From JAVJSU01 sp040219275 (GTDB lineage: Bacteria; Chloroflexota; Anaerolineae; Aggregatilineales; Phototrophicaceae): DNA of 29,275 nucleotides. A model generated the notes under the pieces. That model saw nothing but the letters and a program-made list of their open reading frames with translations, ran no database searches and was not told the DNA's origin. The position numbers and the translations under genes were made by a program. Of the stretch, positions 18,235 to 26,562 are shown piece by piece. The DNA lies in the NCBI GenBank assembly GCA_040219275.1, contig JAVJSU010000022.1, forward strand, positions 1-29,275. Direction: 5' to 3'. The stretch's first letter is position 1. Each line of letters opens with the position of its first letter.

Positions 18235-21200
18235 ATGGCAATTGACTATCCAGATGACCCGGTAGAACAAGCTGTGCCTTCTATAGAATCAAAAACCTCC
18301 GTTACAGATATACCTAGTGAGCCGGAGACGGACGGTCTTGAGCATTATTTTAATCGACCACCACGCATTCAACCCGCACTGCCGGTGAATGAAATTGAAG
18401 TGCCAGGCCCGCCGGAGATCCCTGAAGATGATGGAGAAGGCCCCGGCTGGGCGCGTATCATCCCGATGGTGATGACGATGCTTCCCACGCTGATGTATGC
18501 GGTCGCCATGTTGAGCTTTAATCCGGGGCGCGGTAGCTCGGCAATTGCCATCGTTCTGGTCAGGTTTGTTGGCCCGGTCGTTACGCTCGTCGTTACCCTG
18601 TTCTTTGGCCGACGCATACTCAATTATGCGGAGGATCTCCGTAAAGAACGTGCAGAACGTAAAGCCCGCGATATTCGTACAAATTATGAGAAGCGTCTCC
18701 GTCAGATTGAGATGGTGTTAGAACGCGAATATACGAATCAGCGCAGTATACTTCATCGTCTAAATCCCTCATTAGATGAACTGAAAGCACGCCTTCCTTA
18801 TAGTAAAGGCCGTGATTTTATTTTCCCTGATCCCCGCCTCTGGGAACGACGCGCCACCGATCCTGATTTTCTAAATATCCGCATTGGCACGGCTTCGCTC
18901 CCTTCGTTTATACGGGTCAAGTATCCTGATCCTCTGGATTATTCATTACCTCCACGCCAGCGAGAGCGACACCTCTATGAAGCGATCCGGATTGGTAAGC
19001 GTTATGAAATGCTTCATGATGTTCCCATGACGATTGATCTAAAGGAACGTGGCGCAATTAGTGTTGTGGGGGATGAAGATAAGCGCTTATCGTTGATCCG
19101 TGCGATGTTGTTGCACCTCGTCGTCCATCATGCGCCGCAGGATGTGATGGTTTATATCATCGCACCGCATGACCGTGAAACCGGACGGCAACGCTGGACA
19201 TGGACACGCTGGTTGCCCCATTGCAACGCTGATCGCAATGGTAGTAAGGGTGTGGGCGACTTAATCGCACGAGATGAAAATTCTTCACTGGAATTATTGG
19301 AGCGCCTGTTAAAAACGCTCAATCGCCGCCGCGAATATGCGGATGAAGGTGAACCCGAAGAGGGTAGTAACCAGCATATTGTCCTTATTATTGATGACTA
19401 TACCGCCGCCATCAGTCAACATCCGGCAATTGCGAGTGTGTTGTCACAACCACAGACGCTTAAAGTGTCGGTGATCTTTAATAATGAAACCGTGCAAGAT
19501 ATTCCAAGCCAATGTACTGCCATGATCCGGTTGGATCTTATCCCGCCGGTTAGCCTGTGGTATGCGGAAATCGGCGCAGAAGGTAAAAGAATACCTGCGG
19601 CAGGCTGGGACATTCAGGATGATAAACCGATGGGGGAACCGCCCCTTACGCTTGATCAGATTGAAGAACGCAGTCGTTATCGCAATCAGGATACGCCAAA
19701 TAAAATTACCAGCGTGATACGTCCCGGTGACCCGGCATGGTATGACGTTACGGGTGAAGATATGCCTGCGCCAACCGTCGATCAGTCTCCGCAGGATCTC
19801 GCTTTACAGGTCGCTGAACAACATCTCGCCAATATCCGCCTACGTGTACCGGGTTCTAGCAGGGATATGCCGCAGTATGTCGGGTTTCTGGACATGTATG
19901 GTGTAACACGGATTGAAGACCTTAACCTGAGTAATCGCTGGTTTGACAGTGATCGCAAAGATGTGCGCAAAGGCAAGTTTCCCTTACCCGTGCCAATTGG
20001 CATGTTCGAACGTAGTAAACAAATGAAATTTCATTTTCTGGAAGGGTTTGATGGACCGCATGGGTTGGTTGCGGGAACAACCGGCTCCGGTAAGAGTGAA
20101 TATCTGCAAACCCTAGTCGGCGCGCTCGCAGTAGAGCATCACCCTCATTTTCTTGCATTTTTCCTCGTCGATTATAAGGGCGGTAGTTCGTTCGTCACGT
20201 TTAAACGGCTTCCTCATACAGTCGGGGTTGTCTCTGATCTTGCTCCCGGAGAAGCTCAACGCGCCTTAACCGCACTCAAGAGTGAGATCCAACACCGAAA
20301 AAGTGTTTTTGCGACAACCTCGCTTGAAGTTGATCGGAAGATCAAGGACATCATTGAATATCATAAGCTCTATGTGCGCTATATGCACCCGAATACTGAA
20401 CGTGAATCGGGCGATGATGACGTAATCATCCCAGTAAAGATGGTGCCCATTCCACATCTGGTTATTATTATTGATGAATTTGCTGAACTGAAACAAGAAT
20501 TGCCGCACTTTATGCCGGAAATGTCACGCATCGCACGTGTTGGGCGTAGTCTTGGCATTCATCTTCTGCTTGCGACACAGCGCCCTGCGGGATCGGTCAG
20601 CGAGGAAGTTCGCGCAAACTCGCAATCTGCGGTGTGTTTGCGTGTGCGCTCGGTGGCGGATAGTCGGGATATGATCGGCGTCTCTGATGCGATGTTTTTG
20701 CCCAACGACATTCCGGGGCGTGGCTTCATCAAATCGGGTAGTAATCAACCAGTGATGTTCCAATCCGGCTATATGGGCGACAAGTACGACCCGAGCCGTG
20801 AAGCGCGTTACGATATCCAACATGGCGATAGCAAATTTTCGATCTTTTGGTCGTCAGATGTAAACAGTGATCATCCCGATCAAGAATATGAATTTGAAGT
20901 TTCCAGCGCAAATATTGTCAGCAACGTTGAACTGAAATCGAGCGCTAATGATGAAGAACAAAACGTAGAGCTGGTGCGTAAAGGTGGAACGGTTGTCGAG
21001 CGTCTGGTTGAGTACATTGTTGAATATACCAACGAGTTACCCGATTATCAGCCTTTGCCACAATTATGGCAAGAACCCTTACCGGAAGACCTTGCATTAG
21101 ATCATACATTGGCACGCAGAGAGTTCGAGCGACTAGATGAAATTATCAGCAGGTCACAAACTGGGCGAGGTGAGCCGGTTGAAGAGTCCCTTGACAATTT

Positions 21201-23106
21201 ACTTGCTCTACGGACTGCGCTGATCGAACAGGAACCTGATACTGAGGAGGATGGGACAAAGTCCGGCGTAGATGAAACAGTCGTTGCGCGCCGTTTCTCG
21301 TGGAAATGGAATTCCGAACTGTGGGATAACAATCCTGTGGGAATGCGTCTATTAATCGGTTTATTGGATGATCCGGCGAATCGTCGTCAGGAATTATGCG
21401 AGATTAACTTCAATGAACCGCTTGAACGGGGGCATCTGGTGGTCTATGGTGCGCCTAGCACAGGGAAAACCACGTTACTTCGCACGATCATTTCCGGAAT
21501 GGCACAATACCATAGCCCGTGGGAAGTTCATTTCCACATTATTGACTTCGGTGTGAACAATGCCCTCCGCCCGATGCAAGGGTTTCCACATGTTGGGAAT
21601 TACATCACTCCGGCAGATGAACCCCGTATGCGCCGTCTCCTCAATTGGTTACAAATCATCTACCGTGAGCGACGCGCACAGGACATTGTGGACATCTACG
21701 CGCATAACCGCAATGCGGTTGCAGAGGGGAAATACGATCAGGTGATCCCCATTCTGTTTATCGTCATTGATAACATCCGTGAATTTTTGGACGTTTTTGG
21801 TGAGGGATTGCCACCACAGGCGGAAATCTTGCAAAATATCGCGCAGGATGGCGTGAATATCGGGATGGTATTGGTGATGTCGGCAGGAAACGCCTATTCA
21901 GAAATTCCTTCCCAGATCGTGCGGTCGATCCAGTATCGTATGGCGTTCCGTATGAATGAAGATGACCAGATGCAAATGGTGGTGGGTGGTCGCCCGCCCT
22001 ACTTAAGCGTGGAAGCCCCTGCCGGACGGAGTATGTGGCGTGGTTCTCCCCCGCTTGAGGTGCAGGTTGCCCAGACGGGACAGGGGACAACGTCCGCCAT
22101 TATGTCGGCATTGGTCAAAATGGGGCAAGACCTTGAATCTGCCGCGATGGAGCATCAAGCCTATGCGCTTGAAGACAAACGCCCCTATGACATTGGTGAT
22201 CTATCCAGCGAATTCAATGTCTATGATGCCGAAAATGGAAAGCCTCGTCTCCATCGCTTATTGCGGCGCAGAAAAACCGAGCAAAGTCGTGGCATCGACA
22301 CCTTCTCCATCCCATTGGGGCAATCCTATGGTAATCTTCAACTGTTCACTGCCGATCTGCATGATGTGGCTGGCAATATCTTTGTGATCGGTCGACGTAA
22401 AACGGGTAAAACGACCATTTTGAAGAATCTGGTTGTTCAAACCAACTGGTTGTATTCACCGGAAGAAGTCACAGTCTATCTGTTAGCGCCGAGTGGTCGT
22501 AGCGAACTTAGTGAAGTTGCTCATATGCCTACCGTTTATCAGAATAAACTTCTCCACACCATGAAGGATATTCAATCTGTTCAGGAACACATTAAGCACA
22601 TCTATGAAGAGCGTGCTGAGTCAGAGGGTGAATTTGACCGGCGCATTCTTGTGCTGATTGACGATGCACATGAATTCTTCAATAACGAAACCGAACTATT
22701 CCGTTCCAAACTAAATAAAGCTATGACCAAAGAAGAAGAGAAAATTCCACAAACTGTCGCTCATCTTGGCACATTCTTTGATGATAACTGGGTACAAAAA
22801 GGGCCTGAACTGGGTATCCACTTTGGCACAAGTTATCTGTTTCAGGCTATTCGTGGCGCGAACCCCATTTCGCGGAACGCTTCTGCATTTTTGTTTCAGT
22901 TAAAGCAACAGGCGGTAACATGCGTGACCGGCTATAAAAATGCTCCCCTGTTTGTAGAAAACTATAAAGTCTTTGAGAAGGCGCGAATTGATTTCGACGT
23001 TCCCGGACGTGGCTTCGCTTATTTGGAGGGAGATGAAGCCGATGTGATTCAATTCTTGAACGTGACACCAGATAATCAGATGATTGAAAACGTGGAGACT
23101 GTATAA
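18235..23106 (+). CDS. EccC/EssC-type FtsK/SpoIIIE ATPase of type VII secretion
   Basis: This 1623-residue motor protein drives WXG100 substrate export in ESX/Yuk systems. After about 70 polar, Pro/Glu-rich residues come two membrane helices (73-97 and 103-125), a coiled stretch, a D0-like region (about 300-420 with VLIIDDY), and three P-loop ATPase domains. Walker A motifs are GTTGSGKS (614-621), GAPSTGKT (1072-1079) and GRRKTGKT (1386-1393). Walker B motifs are IIIDE (744-748), IVIDN (1176-1180, Asn instead of an acidic residue) and VLIDD (1473-1477). There are no N-terminal FHA domains, unlike Firmicutes EssC, and no RxR-type EccC N-end. Start and previous stop are 3 bases apart, indicating translational coupling. 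Length and three-domain layout fit EccC/EssC well. Confidence 0.95.
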   Translation: MAIDYPDDPVEQAVPSIESKTSVTDIPSEPETDGLEHYFNRPPRIQPALPVNEIEVPGPPEIPEDDGEGPGWARIIPMVMTMLPTLMYAVAMLSFNPGRGSSAIAIVLVRFVGPVVTLVVTLFFGRRILNYAEDLRKERAERKARDIRTNYEKRLRQIEMVLEREYTNQRSILHRLNPSLDELKARLPYSKGRDFIFPDPRLWERRATDPDFLNIRIGTASLPSFIRVKYPDPLDYSLPPRQRERHLYEAIRIGKRYEMLHDVPMTIDLKERGAISVVGDEDKRLSLIRAMLLHLVVHHAPQDVMVYIIAPHDRETGRQRWTWTRWLPHCNADRNGSKGVGDLIARDENSSLELLERLLKTLNRRREYADEGEPEEGSNQHIVLIIDDYTAAISQHPAIASVLSQPQTLKVSVIFNNETVQDIPSQCTAMIRLDLIPPVSLWYAEIGAEGKRIPAAGWDIQDDKPMGEPPLTLDQIEERSRYRNQDTPNKITSVIRPGDPAWYDVTGEDMPAPTVDQSPQDLALQVAEQHLANIRLRVPGSSRDMPQYVGFLDMYGVTRIEDLNLSNRWFDSDRKDVRKGKFPLPVPIGMFERSKQMKFHFLEGFDGPHGLVAGTTGSGKSEYLQTLVGALAVEHHPHFLAFFLVDYKGGSSFVTFKRLPHTVGVVSDLAPGEAQRALTALKSEIQHRKSVFATTSLEVDRKIKDIIEYHKLYVRYMHPNTERESGDDDVIIPVKMVPIPHLVIIIDEFAELKQELPHFMPEMSRIARVGRSLGIHLLLATQRPAGSVSEEVRANSQSAVCLRVRSVADSRDMIGVSDAMFLPNDIPGRGFIKSGSNQPVMFQSGYMGDKYDPSREARYDIQHGDSKFSIFWSSDVNSDHPDQEYEFEVSSANIVSNVELKSSANDEEQNVELVRKGGTVVERLVEYIVEYTNELPDYQPLPQLWQEPLPEDLALDHTLARREFERLDEIISRSQTGRGEPVEESLDNLLALRTALIEQEPDTEEDGTKSGVDETVVARRFSWKWNSELWDNNPVGMRLLIGLLDDPANRRQELCEINFNEPLERGHLVVYGAPSTGKTTLLRTIISGMAQYHSPWEVHFHIIDFGVNNALRPMQGFPHVGNYITPADEPRMRRLLNWLQIIYRERRAQDIVDIYAHNRNAVAEGKYDQVIPILFIVIDNIREFLDVFGEGLPPQAEILQNIAQDGVNIGMVLVMSAGNAYSEIPSQIVRSIQYRMAFRMNEDDQMQMVVGGRPPYLSVEAPAGRSMWRGSPPLEVQVAQTGQGTTSAIMSALVKMGQDLESAAMEHQAYALEDKRPYDIGDLSSEFNVYDAENGKPRLHRLLRRRKTEQSRGIDTFSIPLGQSYGNLQLFTADLHDVAGNIFVIGRRKTGKTTILKNLVVQTNWLYSPEEVTVYLLAPSGRSELSEVAHMPTVYQNKLLHTMKDIQSVQEHIKHIYEERAESEGEFDRRILVLIDDAHEFFNNETELFRSKLNKAMTKEEEKIPQTVAHLGTFFDDNWVQKGPELGIHFGTSYLFQAIRGANPISRNASAFLFQLKQQAVTCVTGYKNAPLFVENYKVFEKARIDFDVPGRGFAYLEGDEADVIQFLNVTPDNQMIENVETV

Positions 23107-23709
23107 ATGGTACCTGTAGCATCCAAATTTACAGATCATCAAGAGATTGTGATTGTTTTTGATGACGAACCCTTGCGCTTCTGGTTACCCAAAGATCGAC
23201 CGTTAAGTCATCTACTCGATGCTATTGTTGAGGCTTCTCCCTTCAAACAATCGACGGGCGGACAAACCTTCGACCTTCAAATTGAGGGCGTGAATGAAGT
23301 GCTTGACTTGACTCTGGATTTAAGACGATACGCATGGATCGGGCAACAGAGGTTAAGGCTGGTGCGTCGTAATTTGCCCGATGTCTATCTTCAATTCCGC
23401 GATATGAAGGGGAACGAACGTAGTAAGTCTATCTTTGGTAATATGGTCATCGGTTACTCGCGTGATGAATACATCCCTGATCTTGATATTCGTGAAATTG
23501 CACAGGGGGATTGGGTGGATGGTATTTCAAGAAAACATGCGCGTATTTTAGATGTGTACGGACAGTATCGTCTGCAAGTGTTACATGAGAATGGCGTGGA
23601 CGCGGGTGGCACCCACTATGAACAGGGCGAAGTTATCTCTTTGCGCAATGGGATGGAGTTGGTTTTTGTAAAAGTGGTACTGCGCGTGATTGTTGCTAAA
23701 CGTGTTTAG
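23107..23709 (+). CDS. Ubiquitin-like (YukD/EsaB-like) and FHA fusion protein
   Basis: The ATG directly abuts the ATPase stop codon (TAAATG), so the two are co-translated. Residues 12-88 look like a beta-grasp domain of the YukD/EsaB type: strand-rich, with FWLPKDRPLSHLLDAI as the helix-leading part and YAWIGQQRLRLV as the closing strand. Residues about 92-198 are a clear FHA domain with GYSRD (116-120), the hallmark GISRKHARI (139-147, Ser141, Arg142, His144) and HENG (160-163), so it should bind phosphothreonine. In known systems YukD/EsaB is a small separate protein or is fused to the EccD channel, and FHA domains sit on EssC. Here both adaptors are fused in one soluble 200-residue protein. 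The FHA call is firm, the ubiquitin-like call moderate. Confidence 0.85.
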   Translation: MVPVASKFTDHQEIVIVFDDEPLRFWLPKDRPLSHLLDAIVEASPFKQSTGGQTFDLQIEGVNEVLDLTLDLRRYAWIGQQRLRLVRRNLPDVYLQFRDMKGNERSKSIFGNMVIGYSRDEYIPDLDIREIAQGDWVDGISRKHARILDVYGQYRLQVLHENGVDAGGTHYEQGEVISLRNGMELVFVKVVLRVIVAKRV

Positions 23710-23771
23710 CTATGTTCTTTACATCTATTATGCAACAGTTGTGCTAATAGGTATCAATACAAAATATTAAC

Positions 23772-23801
23772 TTGACATAATTTTACAATCCGTACTATTC
23801 T
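23772..23801 (+). promoter_or_regulatory. Sigma70-like promoter of the WXG100 substrate operon
   Basis: A perfect -35 TTGACA (23772-23777), an 18-base spacer and a -10 TATTCT (23796-23801) predict a start near 23808. That leaves an AT-rich leader of about 120 bases before the first WXG100 gene. It separates high-demand substrates from the machinery operon. Confidence 0.6.
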
Positions 23802-23809
23802 TAGAATAG
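23795..23809. promoter_or_regulatory. Perfect dyad over the -10 box, candidate operator
   Basis: CTATTCT-T-AGAATAG is a perfect 7-1-7 palindrome that covers the -10 hexamer and the expected transcription start. This is a typical repressor position. A second stem, CTTTAG (23821-23826) and CTAAAG (23837-23842), lies in the leader RNA just downstream. Confidence 0.45.
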
Positions 23810-23927
23810 GGCTAAATTTTCTTTAGTTTTAGTATGCTAAAGTATTAGATTGTGTCCGTAATTGGGCATAACGATGGTATTTGTTGCAATAAAGCACATC
23901 AGCCAAATTCATTACAAGGAGACCACA

Positions 23928-24233
23928 GTGGCAGATCAAATACGATTGCAATACGATGACATGAACCAGATCAGCGCAAAGTTTGCAAATAGCGCGGATG
24001 TCATTCAGGAACTCATCAACCGATTAGTTAATCAGATAGGTGAACTTCAAGGTGGGGCATGGATCGGTCAAGGTGCAGATGCCTTTTATTCAGAAATGGA
24101 AGAACTTGTCTTGCCTGCTGTTCGCAAGTTGTCTGAGGCGCTTGAAACCAGTGGCACCCTCACCCAGCAAATTGTACGGACAGTACAAGATGCTGAAGAA
24201 GAAGCCGGTTCTTATTTTGCTCAGAACATTTAG
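23928..24233 (+). CDS. WXG100 (ESAT-6-like) protein 1
   Basis: This 101-residue helical-hairpin protein starts at GTG 23928 because AAGGAG lies six bases ahead. The upstream in-frame ATG at 23862 would add 22 residues with no ribosome-binding site and spoil the family length. The turn reads GGAWIGQGADAFYSEM, the W-x-G motif with the following GAxAF that typifies WXG100 proteins. The C-end reads SYFAQNI, Y-x-x-x-N in place of the ESX export signature Y-x-x-x-D/E. It has no signal peptide and is expected to be exported by the ATPase upstream, paired with the next gene product. Its N-terminal hairpin is closely related to the WXG100 domains of the two larger fusion proteins downstream. Confidence 0.92.
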   Translation: MADQIRLQYDDMNQISAKFANSADVIQELINRLVNQIGELQGGAWIGQGADAFYSEMEELVLPAVRKLSEALETSGTLTQQIVRTVQDAEEEAGSYFAQNI

Positions 24234-24277
24234 CCAGAAATCATAAATCAACTTTTATGCGACGGGAGTAGTAAGCA

Positions 24278-24577
24278 ATGACAGATTTTCGTATAGAGAT
24301 TGAACCTGTTGAGCAAATGCGGGATTTGTTTACCGCAGGTGCCGACCAGCTTGAAGATACCCTTTCGGAATTGCGAAATATAGTGAATATGGCCAGCGAA
24401 GGACAGGCATTCGTTGGTGATGGTGGCAATGCATTCGTTGATGCGTTACTGAATGTTTTGTGTCCTCGTGTGAGCACAATGACCGAAAAGTTTCGTGAGG
24501 TTGCATCAGATCTACAGGGTGTTCTTGATATTGCGAGTAACAAAGACATGAACGCCGCCACCCGTTTTCGTGATTAG
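24278..24577 (+). CDS. WXG100-like partner protein 2 (no tryptophan)
   Basis: This 99-residue all-helical protein has GGGAG nine bases before its ATG. The central turn reads FVGDGGNAFVDAL, aligning with W-x-G-x-GAxAF of its neighbour but with Phe for Trp. Length, helix-turn-helix pattern and position 44 bases after the first WXG100 gene fit an EsxA/EsxB-type heterodimer partner. No C-terminal Tyr-based export motif is seen. Pairing is inferred from context. Confidence 0.8.
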   Translation: MTDFRIEIEPVEQMRDLFTAGADQLEDTLSELRNIVNMASEGQAFVGDGGNAFVDALLNVLCPRVSTMTEKFREVASDLQGVLDIASNKDMNAATRFRD

Positions 24578-24617
24578 TAACCATACACCCTATAGATAAG
24601 CGAGGTCTAGTAACACT

Positions 24618-24944
24618 ATGTCAATTTTTAACTATGTTCTGGGTGAAGTGCAGGATGTCGTCCGTGAAATTGTTTCAAAGACTGAAGAAGTTCAGCAGGT
24701 TATGGATACCATTGAGAATGGGGTGAATCCCCTTGAAGGTGGGTTGTGGACAGGTGGTGGTGCAGATGCCTTTTATGAAGAGGTTCGCACCCGTCTCATT
24801 CCTGAAATTACAGCATTGATTGCCTCAATTGGCGGTTTTCAAACCAGCATTGTTCGTTCTGAGGATCGGGTCATTCAGGCAGATAATGAAGTCACCCGTG
24901 TGGTTGATGATCTGCGTGGATTGTACGAAGAAATCAACATTTAA
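24618..24944 (+). CDS. WXG100 (ESAT-6-like) protein 3
   Basis: This 108-residue helical hairpin has the turn EGGLWTGGGADAFYEEV, a canonical W-x-G followed by GADAF. The C-end reads LYEEINI, again Y-x-x-x-N-I at the very terminus as in WXG100 protein 1. The ribosome-binding site (GAGGT, 11 bases upstream) is modest. The N-terminal helix (FNYVLGEVQDVVREIV) differs from protein 1, so it is a distinct paralogue, probably the W-bearing half of a second pair with the following gene. Confidence 0.9.
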   Translation: MSIFNYVLGEVQDVVREIVSKTEEVQQVMDTIENGVNPLEGGLWTGGGADAFYEEVRTRLIPEITALIASIGGFQTSIVRSEDRVIQADNEVTRVVDDLRGLYEEINI

Positions 24945-24983
24945 GTCGCTGTTTACTTGCCCGATTTGAAAGGATGATAACCC

Positions 24984-25283
24984 ATGTCACAAGATGTTAG
25001 TATTGATTATGATGCTGTTGAAGCGATGGCTCAAGGTTTTGATACCTCCGCAGATGTGATGAAAAGTGTTGCTAATGCTTTAGAAATTGCGATCAATATT
25101 CTAAAGATTAGTGCTCTGCTTGGCAATATTGGTGCGGCGGCGATGGCACGTTACCTTGAAGGCATTAAACCAAATCTTGAACGCCTCGCGGCAACGTGTG
25201 AAGAAATGTCCGGCGATTTAAACTCCGCAGTGGCTTATTATCGAGATGGCGATACAGAAGCTTCTCAGAAGTTTGTTGTTTAA
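24984..25283 (+). CDS. WXG100-like partner protein 4 (no W-x-G)
   Basis: This 99-residue helical protein has AAGGA nine bases before the ATG. The two predicted helices are joined by a loop reading LLGNIGAAAMARYLEG, without tryptophan. The C-end contains YRDGD, which satisfies the ESX export signature Y-x-x-x-D. The size and place, directly after WXG100 protein 3, suggest it is the second half of that heterodimer and the one that carries the export tail. Confidence 0.75.
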   Translation: MSQDVSIDYDAVEAMAQGFDTSADVMKSVANALEIAINILKISALLGNIGAAAMARYLEGIKPNLERLAATCEEMSGDLNSAVAYYRDGDTEASQKFVV

Positions 25284-25285
25284 TT

Positions 25286-25301
25286 ACGGTAAATCTACCG
25301 T
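25286..25301 (+). other. Small hairpin after WXG100-like protein 4
   Basis: ACGGTA and TACCGT pair around AATC, immediately downstream of the stop codon and just before a larger inverted repeat. No T-run follows. Confidence 0.4.
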
Positions 25302-25308
25302 TAGCTTC

Positions 25309-25345
25309 GTCGCATTCATGAGCTACCAGGGATCATGAATGCGAC
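25309..25345 (+). other. Strong 13-bp inverted repeat between substrates and effector gene
   Basis: GTCGCATTCATGA (25309-25321) and TCATGAATGCGAC (25333-25345) are perfect complements with an 11-base loop. The stem ends 44 bases before the effector start codon. No T-run follows, so it is more likely an RNA-processing, 3'-end-protecting or read-through-limiting element than a plain terminator. Confidence 0.7.
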
Positions 25346-25389
25346 CCTCATCATTGAGGTCATCAAGGATACGAACGAGGGAATCGCTT

Positions 25390-26562
25390 ATGGCCGAGCA
25401 TATTCGCGTTGAGTATGAGCAATTGACTGAAATAGCAAAACGCTTTGCCTTGCAGGCAGACCAGACAGATCAACTTATTGCGCGGCTTTCTCATCAGATG
25501 GATGAGTTAAGTACAGGGGCGTGGATCGGACAGGGGGCGGATGCGTTCTATGATGAAATGGAAACGCTCGTTTTTCCCGCGTTAGGAAAGCTTTTTGTTG
25601 CACTTGATGAAAGTGGCGTGACCTTCGGCACCGTTGCTCAGATTTTTGCTGATGCAGAAGATGACGCTTCTAGACTGTTTGGTGATACCTATCATGATTC
25701 CGGAACGAACCAGAACTTATCTACCGACCGACCTCCCAAAATTCTCTCGGATAGAGAACTTGTGGATGGCGGTGTTTATTACCTCAATGAGCACGGTCAA
25801 TGGGTCGAATTTGCGGGTGGCGATGCTGATTATGTCTATGTTGGCGGGGTCGGTACAACTCCCCAAGGGTTACGCGATAATCTGGAGAGTCTACAAAAGT
25901 ACAATCCCGACCGCATGATTGTTTCTGTCTTCAATGCCTCAGATGACTTTTTGTCTGATTCTGGACAAGCATTTGAAGACAACTATGAAGGTGAAACTGA
26001 CGGGCTATCACCCAGTCAAAATGCCGCAACACAAGGTCTAGTAAACCTGCTTCGTGCTGATTTAGCCGATGGCACCCTTGATATGAATTTGGATGGCTAT
26101 AGTCAGGGTGGCGCGATTGTTGCTAACGCGCTGAATCGCCTTGTGAAAGAAGAACATCTTTCGCCCGATCAATTAAGCAATCTAAGCGTGACCACATATG
26201 GTTCTTTCGGTACCGATTATCCTGTTGGCGCAAATTATACGCATATCATACATTCAACTGATCCCGTACCATTTATCGCGAATCTGACAAATTCACTCAA
26301 TGGAGATGATAGCCCTGATCAAACATGGGAATATCACAAGAATGTCACCATCGTTCAGCGTCTGCCAAGTTTTGAGTCCGGTGCCGCAATGATGACACAC
26401 GACTTAGATACCTATCTGGAAAGTGCCAATGGAAAGACGATGAGTGATGATTTCGTCGAAGTCGGCCAAGGTATTGTTAATACGGTTACAGATGTGGGTG
26501 AGGGGCTGATTAATCGTGGAGGAGCCATTTGGAATTCAATTACTAGGGGGACGCTACTTTGA
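25390..26562 (+). CDS. WXG100-serine hydrolase fusion, candidate secreted effector
   Basis: The start is ATG 25390, with GAGGGA seven bases upstream. An in-frame ATG at 25339 lies in the hairpin and is rejected. The product has 390 residues. Residues 1-100 form a WXG100 domain (TGAWIGQGADAFYDEM) closely related to WXG100 protein 1. After a polar linker comes an alpha/beta-hydrolase-like domain with nucleophile elbow GYSQGG (Ser238), as in cutinase and PE-PPE hydrolases, then STDPVP (Asp291) and either His316 or His337 (MTHDLDTY) to complete a catalytic triad. The C-terminal 40 residues are an amphipathic, Gly-rich tail. The likely activity is ester hydrolysis of lipids or envelope esters; the substrate is unknown. 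It overlaps the next gene, a candidate chaperone or immunity partner. Confidence 0.85.
   Translation: MAEHIRVEYEQLTEIAKRFALQADQTDQLIARLSHQMDELSTGAWIGQGADAFYDEMETLVFPALGKLFVALDESGVTFGTVAQIFADAEDDASRLFGDTYHDSGTNQNLSTDRPPKILSDRELVDGGVYYLNEHGQWVEFAGGDADYVYVGGVGTTPQGLRDNLESLQKYNPDRMIVSVFNASDDFLSDSGQAFEDNYEGETDGLSPSQNAATQGLVNLLRADLADGTLDMNLDGYSQGGAIVANALNRLVKEEHLSPDQLSNLSVTTYGSFGTDYPVGANYTHIIHSTDPVPFIANLTNSLNGDDSPDQTWEYHKNVTIVQRLPSFESGAAMMTHDLDTYLESANGKTMSDDFVEVGQGIVNTVTDVGEGLINRGGAIWNSITRGTLL

Noticed and set aside
23862..23927. N-terminal extension of WXG100 protein 1 from an upstream ATG
   Set aside because: No ribosome-binding site ahead of it, while GTG 23928 has AAGGAG at ideal distance and gives the family's usual length of about 100 residues.
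25339..25389. N-terminal extension of the hydrolase fusion
   Set aside because: The ATG lies within the 13-bp hairpin arm and the added residues (Arg/Ser-rich) do not belong to a WXG100 domain; ATG 25390 has GAGGGA in place.
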